Below are positions 42,069 to 50,792 of a stretch of DNA of 64,000 bases, one piece after another. The notes beneath the pieces are model-generated. The model did no database searches. It was not told the DNA's origin and saw only the letters and a list, made by a program, of their open reading frames with translations. The stretch lies in the NCBI RefSeq assembly GCF_019448255.1, contig NZ_CP080410.1:2480001-2544000 (forward strand), given 5' to 3'. A program made the position numbers and the translations under genes. Numbering within the stretch: position 1 is the first letter of the stretch; the number at the start of each line of letters is the position of its first letter. Origin of the DNA: Qipengyuania flava (lineage in GTDB: Bacteria > Pseudomonadota > Alphaproteobacteria > Sphingomonadales > Sphingomonadaceae).

Positions 42069-43498
42069 TAGGCGCCGCGCCCCGACAGGACGGCCGGAAT
42101 GGTCATCAGAAGCAGGCGCATATCCGTGAAGAAGGTGCGGTTCTTGAGATAGGCCCGGTCCATGATCGCCTGGCGATGGAATGGGATTTCCGCGCGGCCC
42201 TTGACCTGCCAGCTGCAGGTGATGCCAGGCTTTCCGCCCAGCCGCTCCCACTGGCGGTCTTCGTAGTTGGCAACCTCACTCGGCAGGGCCGGGCGCGGAC
42301 CGACCAGAGACATGCTGCCGCCGAGCACGTTGAAGAGCTGGGGAAGCTCGTCGATCGAAAGCCGGCGGATTACCTTACCGGTGCGTGTGATGCGCGGGTC
42401 GTCCACCATCTTGAAACACGTACCGGCCCTGTCCGACTGGGCGACCAGCGCCGCGCGGCGTTCTTCGGCATCGGTGAACATGGAGCGGAACTTGATCATC
42501 GAGAAAGTCCGCCCGCCAGCCCCGATACGAGCCTGGCGGAAGAAGACCGGACCGCGGTCCTCGGACCAGATGGCGAGCGTCGTCAGGACAAGCAGGGGCA
42601 TCAGCGCAAGGAGGGCAAGCGAAGCCGCAACGACATCGAAGGTGCGCTTCGCGGCGGCTCCGATCCTCGTATCGATCCCTCGCAGCCGCATCGCCTCCAG
42701 CGCCGCATGGAACAGGAAGGTGACGTTTCCAATCAGGTAGCGGCGCGCCATACGGCGGGGCTCCATCGCCAGACGCCACATCCATTCGCAGCGCAGATTG
42801 CGAATGGCGAGCGGCGCGCGCTTGATGCGGCCGGAGTAGTAGTCGAACAGGCCGCCAACGCCGATGACCACGGGCACATTAAGCCTATGGCGATTGCGGG
42901 CGATCCAATTCTCCTGAAGCGGAACGCCAAAGCCGACGAGCAGGATACCGGCCCCGGATGCATTGATCCGTGCGATCAGCGCGTCTTCCTCGCTCGGGTC
43001 GAAATAGCCGTGATGGCTGCCCCGGATACGCAGCGAAGGCCAGTTGGCGCGGGCCCAGTCACCCGAGGCGCGGGCAACGTCTTCCGGACCGCCGAGCAGG
43101 AAGAGCCCGGTGCCTTCGACCGCAGCGCGTTCGCAGATCAACGGAAAGAGGTCCGTCCCTGTCAGGTTTTCCGGCGCGCCCTGGCCCGCCATGCGCGATG
43201 CGATATCCACGCCAATGCCTTCGGGCAGCAACAGGTCCGTTCGCGCGAGTGCCCGGCGATAAGCAGGATACTTGCGGGCCTGGTTCACACAGTGGGCGTT
43301 GATGAAGTTGATCGTCATCCGTTTTCTGGAGCCGGCCCATTCCACGATCTGCGCGGCGGCTGCTTCTGGGCGGACGCTTGCCATCTCGAGGTCGAACACG
43401 GTGAAGGGACGGAAGGCCTTGGCCAGGACGTCCCGATCAAGACCGGTGCGTACCGGATAGGCGGCAGTGCGAAAGGCTGAGGCGGGAATGTGCTTCAT
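42065..43498 (-). CDS. Fused WecG/TagA glycosyltransferase and undecaprenyl-phosphate sugar transferase
   Basis: The start at 43498 (MKHIPASAF, after AAGGAG) gives 477 residues. The first part (about 50-230) is a GT26 WecG/TagA/CpsF domain with TINFINAHCVNQARKYPAYRR-like block, LLPEGIGVDIASR, LFLLGGPEDVA and VGFGVPLQENW. The second (about 275-477) is a priming polyprenyl-phosphate sugar transferase with KRTFDVVAASLAL, RQARIGAGGRTFSMIKFRSM, LRRLSIDELPQLFNV-type and SLVGPRPALPSE. It likely starts polysaccharide assembly and adds the next sugar. It converges on the phosphorelay gene with a 4-bp overlap. Confidence 0.9.
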   Translation of the reverse strand: MKHIPASAFRTAAYPVRTGLDRDVLAKAFRPFTVFDLEMASVRPEAAAAQIVEWAGSRKRMTINFINAHCVNQARKYPAYRRALARTDLLLPEGIGVDIASRMAGQGAPENLTGTDLFPLICERAAVEGTGLFLLGGPEDVARASGDWARANWPSLRIRGSHHGYFDPSEEDALIARINASGAGILLVGFGVPLQENWIARNRHRLNVPVVIGVGGLFDYYSGRIKRAPLAIRNLRCEWMWRLAMEPRRMARRYLIGNVTFLFHAALEAMRLRGIDTRIGAAAKRTFDVVAASLALLALMPLLVLTTLAIWSEDRGPVFFRQARIGAGGRTFSMIKFRSMFTDAEERRAALVAQSDRAGTCFKMVDDPRITRTGKVIRRLSIDELPQLFNVLGGSMSLVGPRPALPSEVANYEDRQWERLGGKPGITCSWQVKGRAEIPFHRQAIMDRAYLKNRTFFTDMRLLLMTIPAVLSGRGAY

Positions 43499-43530
43499 GG
43501 CGTGGCTCCTTGGTGGGTCGTACCCCAGTC

Positions 43531-43546
43531 CGCAAAGCGCATGCCA
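43531..43546 (-). promoter_or_regulatory. Sigma-54-type promoter P1 (toward the priming transferase)
   Basis: On the minus strand TGGCATGCGCTTTGCG has a -24 GG and -12 GC element with correct 5-bp spacing between TGGCAT and TTGCG. It lies 33 bp upstream of the transferase start. Confidence 0.6.
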
Positions 43547-43620
43547 AAACAATCAAATTACTGAAAACGTGTGTTTTTATAATCCCCGCACACAGCTTTA
43601 GAGCAAGTGAGGGGCGCCAT

Positions 43621-43678
43621 TCGCATATTGCAACGGCTGATCGTCGCAAAATGCATGATCGGCTTGCGCAGAATGCGA
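43621..43678. promoter_or_regulatory. Three-palindrome activator array A
   Basis: Three 13-bp sites: TCGCATATTGCAA (43621-43633), TCGCAAAATGCAT (43644-43656) and GCGCAGAATGCGA (43666-43678). The centres are 23 and 22 bp apart, about two helical turns. They lie between two outward sigma-54-type promoters and match array B. The pattern TYGCAnnnTGCRA resembles the LuxO site of Vibrio as I recall it. Confidence 0.75.
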
Positions 43679-43730
43679 GCGAAAGCACCCAAGCCACGGG
43701 GAAACGGCAGAAACGCGTCGATCTGGCGTT

Positions 43731-43746
43731 TGGCACGGACCTTGAA
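43731..43746 (+). promoter_or_regulatory. Sigma-54-type promoter P2 (toward the flippase operon)
   Basis: TGGCACGGACCTTGAA, with a perfect -24 TGGCACG and a -12 TTGAA in place of TTGCA. It is 14 of 16 identical to the P3 promoter upstream of wza. The flippase ATG follows 32 bp later. Confidence 0.68.
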
Positions 43747-43777
43747 ACGGTGAGGCCGATCGCAGTTCGAGGACCAA

Positions 43778-45043
43778 ATGCCCGCTTTTCGCCCCCTTCT
43801 TGATGCAGCCGCTGCTTCTCCCCTTGCACGGGGTCTGCTTGCCTTCGGCTCGGCCGAGGCAGCGACACGTGTCGTACGCATCGGTACCCTCCTTGTGGTG
43901 GCGCGCCGGCTGACGCCGGAGGCCTTCGGTACCGCCGCGCTCGTGCTCAGCCTGTTCGAACTGGTGCGCGTCCTTGCCAATGCCGGCATCGGACAGCGCC
44001 TGATCATGGCAAGCGATGAAGAGCTCCCGGCTCTCTGCCGCACCGCCTACCGCCTTTTCTGGATGGTTTGCCTGGGCGTTGCCGCAATCCAGCTCGTCGT
44101 TGCCGCAGTGGTTTCAACCGTGTTCGGCCTTCCGGAGGCAGGCGCTATGCTGGCCGCCCTCGCGCTGGTCTATTGCGCGATGCCGCCGGGGCTGGTGCAG
44201 ATCTTTCTCGCCATGCGTGAAATGCGCATGGAGCGCGTCGCAAAGATCGCCGCCACCCAGAACATCGCCGACAGCCTCCTGACCTTGGCCCTGGTCCTCA
44301 TCTGGCCGACCGCCTGGGCGATCGTTCTGCCCAAGCTGCTTGCGGCCCCGGTCTGGACGCTGCTTGCCCGGCGCGCCTTCCGCTGGACCGCCGACCGGAC
44401 CGTTGCCCCGGCACCGCTGCGCGAGTTTGCCCTTTTCGGACCGGCTATCCTGGCAACCGAGCTGCTGACGGCCGCGCGTCTCCACGCTGACAAGCTGCTG
44501 GTTGGCGCGCTGTTCGGCACCGAAGTCCTCGGACTCTATTACTTCGCCTTCAACGCTGGCCTCGGCATTACGCAGAGCTTTGTTGCCGCCTGCAGCCTGG
44601 TGGTGTTCCCGCACCTTGCCCGCAAGGACGGTGGCAGCCGCCGCGCCGAATTCCGCCGGTCCTTCGCTCTTGGCCTTGCCATGCTCGTCCCGGTGGTCGC
44701 AGCGCAGGCCCTGCTCTCGCCGATCTATGTCCCGCTGCTGTTTGGCGAACGCTGGATCCCTGCCGTTCCTTACGTTGCGCTGCTCTCGCTGGCGGCCCTG
44801 CCTCTCTACGCCAGCGCGCTGGTTGGCGCCGCCATGCGGGTCGACGGACGTCCCCAACGTGAGACTGTTCTGAACGCTGCCGGAAGCGCCGCGGCTCTCG
44901 CGGGCCTCGCTGCCGGCGCTCCCTTCGGCCTTGCCGCCGCCTGCCTTGGATACGGGCTTGGCCTTGCCGCCATCGCACTTCCTGCCGCTTTCGCCCGCCT
45001 TTCCGCCACTCCGACCCGTCTCATCCCGATCAAAGGAGCCTGA
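43778..45043 (+). CDS. Wzx/MATE-type polysaccharide flippase
   Basis: The 421-residue integral membrane protein has 12 or more hydrophobic helices and belongs to the polysaccharide biosynthesis/MurJ-MATE superfamily. LAFGSAEAATRVVRIGTLLVVARRLTPEAFGTAAL near the start is the classic opening of Wzx proteins. A helix pair around YYFAFNAGLGITQSF is also characteristic. It should move the lipid-linked repeat across the inner membrane. It opens the plus-strand operon and lies 2 bp before the first glycosyltransferase. Confidence 0.87.
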   Translation: MPAFRPLLDAAAASPLARGLLAFGSAEAATRVVRIGTLLVVARRLTPEAFGTAALVLSLFELVRVLANAGIGQRLIMASDEELPALCRTAYRLFWMVCLGVAAIQLVVAAVVSTVFGLPEAGAMLAALALVYCAMPPGLVQIFLAMREMRMERVAKIAATQNIADSLLTLALVLIWPTAWAIVLPKLLAAPVWTLLARRAFRWTADRTVAPAPLREFALFGPAILATELLTAARLHADKLLVGALFGTEVLGLYYFAFNAGLGITQSFVAACSLVVFPHLARKDGGSRRAEFRRSFALGLAMLVPVVAAQALLSPIYVPLLFGERWIPAVPYVALLSLAALPLYASALVGAAMRVDGRPQRETVLNAAGSAAALAGLAAGAPFGLAAACLGYGLGLAAIALPAAFARLSATPTRLIPIKGA

Positions 45044-45045
45044 CC

Positions 45046-45975
45046 ATGACTACGCCCCGCTTCTCCGTGCTTATAGCCGCGTACAACGCCGAAGGTACGA
45101 TCGAAGAAACCCTCGCCAGCGTCCTGGCCCAGACGGAACGCGACTTCGAGATCATCGCCATCGACGATGGGTCGAGCGACGCAACGCTTTCCATCCTGCT
45201 GCGCCACGCTGCGATGGACCCGCGCATCCATGTTGCCTCGCAGGCCAACCAAGGCGTTTCGGCCGCGCGTAACATGGGCCTCGCCAAGGCCAGAGGCGCG
45301 CTTGTCGCCTTCCTTGACGCCGACGACATCTGGCACTGCGACAAACTAGCGCGCCATGCGCAGCTGCACGATGCCGACCCGCTGCTCGACGCCAGCTTCG
45401 CGCGGATTGCCTTTTGTCCCGACCGCGCAGGTCCGCTGAAGGCTGGCCGCACGAAATCGAGCGTTCCGGACGGGTATTGTTCGCTTGAAGACGTCGTCAT
45501 CGAGAACGCCGTCTGCACCATGTCGAACCTTGTCGTCGCCCGCGACACGCTTGCTGCCATCGGCGGGTTCGACGCCGCCATGCGCCATGTCGAGGACCAG
45601 GACCTGCTCGCCCGGCTGGTCGGTAACGGCCACCTGCTGCGCGGCATTCCCGAAACGCTGGTCGGATACCGCATGAGCGCAGACGGCCTGAGCTGCGATT
45701 TCACCGCAATGCTGTCGGCCTGGAAAGAGCTTGCAGACCGCTGGTCCGACCAGATCGACGTTCGCCGGGGCGAGGCCCTCTATTGCCGCTACCTCGCACG
45801 CCGCGCGCTTCGTTCCGGCGCGAGCGGGGCGCTTGCCCGTGGCTTCGTGCGCCGCGGCATTGCCAGCGATCACAAAGCCTTCCTGTCGGGTGGGGCGCGC
45901 GGCGTCCTCACCGCTGGAGCCGCCCTTGCTGGCGGCGTCCTCCCGGCCCGCGCCCGCGGCGCCGCCTTCGCCTGA
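45046..45975 (+). CDS. Family 2 glycosyltransferase
   Basis: The 309-residue GT-A enzyme starts PRFSVLIAAYNAEGTIEETL, the GT2 opening. The sugar-nucleotide motif is EIIAIDDGSSDATLSIL, and the metal-binding segment is ALVAFLDADDIWHCDKLARH. VEDQDLLARLVGNGH is the likely ED(Q) catalytic region. It adds one sugar of the exopolysaccharide repeat on the cytoplasmic side. It closely resembles the next gene in pattern. Confidence 0.9.
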   Translation: MTTPRFSVLIAAYNAEGTIEETLASVLAQTERDFEIIAIDDGSSDATLSILLRHAAMDPRIHVASQANQGVSAARNMGLAKARGALVAFLDADDIWHCDKLARHAQLHDADPLLDASFARIAFCPDRAGPLKAGRTKSSVPDGYCSLEDVVIENAVCTMSNLVVARDTLAAIGGFDAAMRHVEDQDLLARLVGNGHLLRGIPETLVGYRMSADGLSCDFTAMLSAWKELADRWSDQIDVRRGEALYCRYLARRALRSGASGALARGFVRRGIASDHKAFLSGGARGVLTAGAALAGGVLPARARGAAFA

Positions 45976-45997
45976 TCGAACCCCAAGGAGACCTTCC

Positions 45998-46984
45998 ATG
46001 ACCGCTCCCCGCATGTCCGTCGTTATGCCCGTCTACAACGTTGAGGCCTATGTCGCAGAAGCCATCCAGTCGGTGCTCGACCAGAGCTTCAAGGATTTCG
46101 AGCTGCTGGTCGTCGACGATGGCGGAACCGACCACTCGATGGCTCTGGTCCGCAGCTTCGATGATCCCCGCATCCGCGTGATTTCCCAGAAGAACCGCGG
46201 CCTCGCCGGTGCCCGCAACACGGGGATCATGCACGCCCGTGCCCCCTATATCGCGCTGCTCGATTCCGACGATCGCTGGCACGTCGACAAGCTGCTGCTG
46301 CATTACGTGCACCTGCAGGCCAACCACAATATCGGAGTGAGCTATTCCGGTTCGCGGATGATTGATGCGAATGGCCAACCGATGTCGGTCGCCATGCGTC
46401 CCAAGCTGATCGACGTAAGCGAGAAAGACATTCTGTGCCGCAATCCCGTGGGCAATGGCAGCGCGCCGGTTCTGCGGCGCGAGATGCTCGACCGCGCGGC
46501 CTTCCGCTGCCCCGATGAGCCCAACCGGATCTGCTGGTTCGATGAAAGCTTCCGCCAATCGGAGGACATCGAGCTCTGGGTCCGCCTGTCCTCGGTCCAT
46601 GGCGTGACCTTCGAAGGCATTTCCGGCCTGCTGACCGACTACCGCATCATCGGCGGCGCGCTCTCGGCCAATATCGTGAAGCAATTCATCAGCTGGTCCC
46701 GCATGATCGATGTTGCGCGGGTTGGAGCGCCGAAACTGCTGGCGAAGTACGAGCGCACCGCAAGGGCCTACCAGCTGCGCTACCTCGCCCGGCGCTCGGT
46801 CCAGCTTGGCAACTTCGATCTCGCCGAGGACCTGATGACGCGCGCGACCCGGGTGGATCCGCGGATCCATCTGCGAGAACCGGTCAAATCCGCTATCACC
46901 TGGGCCGCCATCCGTGTCGCGCGTATTGCAGGACCGGAACGCTTCAAGAAGCTCGCCCGCCCCTATCTGGGAGCCGCGGCATGA
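45998..46984 (+). CDS. Family 2 glycosyltransferase
   Basis: The start MTAPRMSVVMPVYNVEAYVA follows an AAGGAG site and gives 328 residues. The GT2 motifs are LLVVDDGGTDHSMALV, PYIALLDSDDRWHVDKLLLH with the DxD-like pair, and RQSEDIELWVRLSSV with the ED catalytic residues. It is a second sugar-adding enzyme of the operon. The stop overlaps the next start by 4 bp. Confidence 0.92.
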   Translation: MTAPRMSVVMPVYNVEAYVAEAIQSVLDQSFKDFELLVVDDGGTDHSMALVRSFDDPRIRVISQKNRGLAGARNTGIMHARAPYIALLDSDDRWHVDKLLLHYVHLQANHNIGVSYSGSRMIDANGQPMSVAMRPKLIDVSEKDILCRNPVGNGSAPVLRREMLDRAAFRCPDEPNRICWFDESFRQSEDIELWVRLSSVHGVTFEGISGLLTDYRIIGGALSANIVKQFISWSRMIDVARVGAPKLLAKYERTARAYQLRYLARRSVQLGNFDLAEDLMTRATRVDPRIHLREPVKSAITWAAIRVARIAGPERFKKLARPYLGAAA

Positions 46985-48015
46985 TCCGGATCGCCCACCT
47001 TCTGGACGATTTTGCCATGGGCGGCGTGACCCGCGCGCTATCGCTCTTCGACGATCCGCGTTTGACGGCGCTGGCTCAATCACGGGTCATCGCCATCGGC
47101 AAATCTCCGAAGGACGCCTGCTACCTTGATGCCGAGCTGATCGTCCTACACGTTCCACCCTGCTGGAGCCGCTTGCCATTCCTCGCTGCCTTGCGGGTGA
47201 AGAACCCGAAGGCGCGCATTGTCCAGGTCGAGCATTCCTACACCCGCGCTTTCGAGTGCGAGCGGGTGGGCTCCAGGCTCCGTTTCCGGTCGATGCTTCG
47301 TATAGCATCCCGTCTGGTCGATGAAGTCATCGCCGTTTCCCGGAACCAGGCCGACTGGCTGCGCGAGGTCGGGATCGATGCAGCAAAACTGCGCACCATC
47401 AACCCCTGGTGCGGACGCGAGGAGCTCTTCTCCGTCCAGCCCTTGCGCGCGCAAGGAGGGCCTGTGCAGCTGCTCTGCTACGGCCGCTTCTCGCCGGAGA
47501 AGAATGTCGCCGCCCTTATCGAGGCCGTGGGTCGCTTCAACCCTGGCAGGGTGGCGCTGACCGTGATCGGCTCGGGCCCCGAACAGGACCGGCTCGAGAC
47601 CGCCGCGCGCCGCTGTACGAATGTCCGCGTGCTCGGCGCGACGAGCGATCCCATGCCGTGGCTGGAACACTGCGACGCCGTCGTCATCCCGTCGATCTAC
47701 GAAGCCTTCGGCCTCGTGGCTACCGAGGCACGTATGGCAGGTCGGCCGATCCTTGTCGCCGAGGTCGATGGCCTCTCCGATCAGGCAGCCGGCGGCGCCG
47801 GCCTTGCCTTGCCGATGCGAGAGCCGATCCAGATCGAAGCGGGGATCCACGATCTCTTGCGCCGTGACCTCGGTGCGATGGGCACCGCCGGGCGGCTCTC
47901 GGTCGCCCCGCAGCATGACGAAATCATCTCCGGCTGGCGCGGCGTGATCCGCCGTGCCGCCGAGCCCCTCGGGGAAGAAGCCGGGACAAACCCGGCCACG
48001 GTTGCCAGCGCCTGA
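46981..48015 (+). CDS. Family 4 glycosyltransferase
   Basis: The 344-residue GT-B enzyme starts IRIAHLLDDFAMGGVTRAL, the acceptor-side glycine loop. The C-terminal GT4 part has LLCYGRFSPEKNVAALIEAV, TVIGSGPEQDRLETAARR, and the donor-binding VIPSIYEAFGLVATEARMAGR with the EAFGLVxxE motif. It retains anomeric configuration. It is the last gene of the plus-strand operon, followed by a terminator. Confidence 0.92.
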   Translation: MIRIAHLLDDFAMGGVTRALSLFDDPRLTALAQSRVIAIGKSPKDACYLDAELIVLHVPPCWSRLPFLAALRVKNPKARIVQVEHSYTRAFECERVGSRLRFRSMLRIASRLVDEVIAVSRNQADWLREVGIDAAKLRTINPWCGREELFSVQPLRAQGGPVQLLCYGRFSPEKNVAALIEAVGRFNPGRVALTVIGSGPEQDRLETAARRCTNVRVLGATSDPMPWLEHCDAVVIPSIYEAFGLVATEARMAGRPILVAEVDGLSDQAAGGAGLALPMREPIQIEAGIHDLLRRDLGAMGTAGRLSVAPQHDEIISGWRGVIRRAAEPLGEEAGTNPATVASA

Positions 48016-48040
48016 ACTGCGACCCCGGGCGCTGCAATGG

Positions 48041-48087
48041 CCGCCTCGTTCCATCCTTAGAAGGGATGGGGCGGGGCGGTTTCCTTT
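48041..48087 (+). terminator. Terminator of the flippase-glycosyltransferase operon
   Basis: Nested inverted repeats, CCGCC...CCATCC with GGATGG...GGCGG, are followed by the T-rich run TTTCCTTTT. It lies 26 bp past the GT4 stop. Confidence 0.7.
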
Positions 48088-48150
48088 TGCCAGAAGGGTG
48101 CGGCAATAGCTCGCATCGGCGAGAGGTGCCTTGACTACAGGCTCGTTTTG

Positions 48151-49410
48151 TTAGCGGGGATCGGGTTCCACCCGGACAAGCGCCTTGCCGATCACCAGCA
48201 GCGCCGGCCAGAAGAGGTAGGCCAGGATCTCCAGGTTCTCACCGAAGGAGTAGAGGAACAGCGTCAGCGTCATCGCTAGTCCCGCGCGTTGCAGGCCTCC
48301 CAGCCGGGCGCGGAGCAGCAGGTTGCCGAGCGTAGCGGCCAGCGGAATGCCGAGCGCGAGCGCACCGGCGAGGCCCTTGACGAACAGCAGACCGTACCAG
48401 CTGTGATGGCTGCCGATCGGCATGTATTCGACCAGGTGTGGACCGTTCTCGACCACGCCATGGCCGAACCAGAAGGCTTCGTTCTCCCAACGATCGAGCG
48501 CGATACGTCCGAGCGCGGCGCGGACCCGGCTTGAATCGGCGCGGGCCGAACTAAAGTCGTTCATGATCTGGTCGAGGAAAGCGACAAGCTCAGTGCCGAA
48601 CATGCCGATCCCTAGCAGAACGGGCGCAGCCAGCAGCCAGGTCGATCCCCGATCAATCCGGGAGGCTGCCCAGACCGCGGGAGCAATCACGGCAAGCGCG
48701 ACAAGCGCAAGGCGCGACTGCGACATCAGCGCGATCATCAGGAAACCGGCAATACCTGCAAGGCGCCAGCCAACGACACGCTCTTGCGCTGCAAGCAGGA
48801 TGAACACCACGGCGACCATCCCGGCGGCCGGCGACCAGGGCGCAAAGAACTGCCAGCGCGGTGTCCCGACCCCCGGCTCGATCGTGTACAGCGTGGTCGC
48901 GAAATACTCCGGCCCCGGACCGCCGACGATCTTGAGCGGCGAGACCCAAAGCGTTTCCGGCAGGCCGAGGAAAGGCGCAGCGATAAAGAGGGGGAGCAGC
49001 GCCAGTGTCCACAGGCCAAGGCGGCACACGGACCGCACGATGACCGCCATGCGGATATCCAGCACAGCGCCAGCGAGGAGGAACAGCGCCAGCAGGGCCC
49101 ATCCCTTGGCCCAGCCGATCGAGCTTTTGATCGTCTGGCCCGCACCAAGCGAAGAGTTGGAGTGGCCGATCCACAGGATCACCAGCATCGCCGCCATCGC
49201 GCCGAGCCACAACCACGCCAGCCCCGGAACGCGCGCAACGGGCGCGCGACCGGTATACAGTTCGGCGAACACCAGGGCAGCGAGAAGCCAGCCGATGACC
49301 GGGCCGGCGATATACAGGCCGCCGACCAGCCACAGCAGCCAGGTGGCCGCGATGGCCCCGCCGACTAGGCGTTCGGCAGGAGTTTGCGGATGATCGGCTG
49401 GCGCAGCCAT
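48151..49410 (-). CDS. O-antigen ligase/polymerase (Wzy) family membrane protein
   Basis: The 419-residue membrane protein has 10 to 12 predicted helices. The large periplasmic loop carries FGHGVVENGPHLVEY and IGSHHSWYGLLFVKGLAGAL, the Wzy_C (WaaL/Wzy) signature with a conserved His and Arg-rich surroundings. It should polymerise the flipped repeat units in the periplasm. The start overlaps the upstream wzz gene by 46 bp without a good ribosome binding site, which suggests translational coupling. Confidence 0.82.
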   Translation of the reverse strand: MAAPADHPQTPAERLVGGAIAATWLLWLVGGLYIAGPVIGWLLAALVFAELYTGRAPVARVPGLAWLWLGAMAAMLVILWIGHSNSSLGAGQTIKSSIGWAKGWALLALFLLAGAVLDIRMAVIVRSVCRLGLWTLALLPLFIAAPFLGLPETLWVSPLKIVGGPGPEYFATTLYTIEPGVGTPRWQFFAPWSPAAGMVAVVFILLAAQERVVGWRLAGIAGFLMIALMSQSRLALVALAVIAPAVWAASRIDRGSTWLLAAPVLLGIGMFGTELVAFLDQIMNDFSSARADSSRVRAALGRIALDRWENEAFWFGHGVVENGPHLVEYMPIGSHHSWYGLLFVKGLAGALALGIPLAATLGNLLLRARLGGLQRAGLAMTLTLFLYSFGENLEILAYLFWPALLVIGKALVRVEPDPR

Positions 49411-50792
49411 ATCAGCAGAAACCCAAAGAGAGTGAGGAGGCTGGCACCCAGCGCACCGAGGATCGCCAGCAGCGGCGAGGGTGCCGATTTTGCCCGGGGA
49501 TAGGAGGGCGCCTCGAGGATCTGGACCAGCGGATAGGAGGCGAAAGGATCCGACTTGTTGGTGTCGAGACGGGCCAGCGCGGAGCTGAATACCGCTTCGG
49601 CCACGCGCAGGTCGCGCAGCAGGTCGGCGAGGCGCGCCGCCTGCTCCACCTGACGCTGAGCGTCGCCCGACTGCTCCGCAATCTGGCGGCGCAGCTCGGC
49701 GAGCGCAGCGCCGTGCCCGGCTCCGCTTGCATCGCGTTCGGTCAGTGTGGCGAACAGGCGTTCGCGCGTGTCCGACACGGCGAGATCGGAGAACGACAGG
49801 ACCGTGCTGCCGCTGGCTCCGCTCACCGCAGCGCCGCGGCTTGCGAGGGCCGTGCGCAGCGCGTCGCGTTCGGCCGAAAGCTCTTCCATAGTCGCGTGCG
49901 CATCGCCCAGCGTCGCACCGCTTTCGGAATGCTGGGCGGCCACATCGGCGTAGCGGGTCAGCAGGTTGCGGAATTCGGGATCGGCCTTCAGCCGCATTGC
50001 CATGCGCGCCTGGGGCAGCGAGATGTCGAGAGTTGCGGCAAGCCGCCCTGCCCCCGCCCGGCTTTCCTGCAACTGCACGCGCCGGTCGCGTTCGCTCGCC
50101 TTGAGCTGGTCCAGCGCGGAAACGCGCCCGGCAAACTGGTCGAGCGATACGAGGCCGGTTTCACCCTGGAAGTCGAGCAGGGCCTTTTGTGCCTCGTCAA
50201 CCTTGGATTCGAGCTCGGCAATGCGCGCGGCATCGGCGCTTTCGCGGGCGTCGGCCTCGTCGGCACGCAGCGTGTCGAGGGCCTGTGTGAATGCGGCCTC
50301 CAGCGCCCGCATACGGGCCTGCGCGGCGACGGGATCCCCCGCCGGCATGGCTACCTCGATCAGATTGGTCTGGTCGATCAGCTTGATGGAGGGCTTGGGA
50401 AACGCCCCTTGCTCCTCACCGGCGCGCTTCGCGGCGTCGCGCAGCACGATGTCGGAGGTAAGCAGGCGTTTGTAATTCTCGGTCGGGCTTAGCGAAGGGC
50501 TCGAGAAGGCCGAAGCCGTGGTGCTACTGGCCTGGCCAATGGATTCCAGGTTGAGCGACCCGCCAACACCCGTACCCGGGAGGATCAGCGTCATACGGCT
50601 GTCGTAGCGATCGGGCGCGAACAGGATGTACGCAAAGGTGATCCCCCAGATGACTGCCATCGGACCGGCCAGGGCCACAAGGTAGCGCTTGTAGCGCCCC
50701 ACCGAAGGCAGGCCGTCGCGCACGACGATCCAGACCCGCTCAAGAAAGCGCGAGTGCGCCGGGATCTGAGGAGGAGCTGCGGTTTCCATCAC
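49365..50792 (-). CDS. Wzz/GNVR-type polysaccharide co-polymerase without kinase domain
   Basis: The 475-residue protein has two membrane helices, at about residues 37-57 and 440-462, bracketing a long periplasmic coiled coil. The N-terminal Wzz domain has DRYDSRMTLILPG and SPTENYKRLLTSDIVLRDAAK. The C-terminal GNVR-like part has DLRVAEAVFSSALARLD and YPLVQILEAPSYPRAKSAPS. It sets chain length. No Wzc tyrosine-kinase domain follows. It overlaps the wza-type gene by 4 bp. Confidence 0.85.
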   Translation of the reverse strand: MMETAAPPQIPAHSRFLERVWIVVRDGLPSVGRYKRYLVALAGPMAVIWGITFAYILFAPDRYDSRMTLILPGTGVGGSLNLESIGQASSTTASAFSSPSLSPTENYKRLLTSDIVLRDAAKRAGEEQGAFPKPSIKLIDQTNLIEVAMPAGDPVAAQARMRALEAAFTQALDTLRADEADARESADAARIAELESKVDEAQKALLDFQGETGLVSLDQFAGRVSALDQLKASERDRRVQLQESRAGAGRLAATLDISLPQARMAMRLKADPEFRNLLTRYADVAAQHSESGATLGDAHATMEELSAERDALRTALASRGAAVSGASGSTVLSFSDLAVSDTRERLFATLTERDASGAGHGAALAELRRQIAEQSGDAQRQVEQAARLADLLRDLRVAEAVFSSALARLDTNKSDPFASYPLVQILEAPSYPRAKSAPSPLLAILGALGASLLTLFGFLLIWLRQPIIRKLLPNA

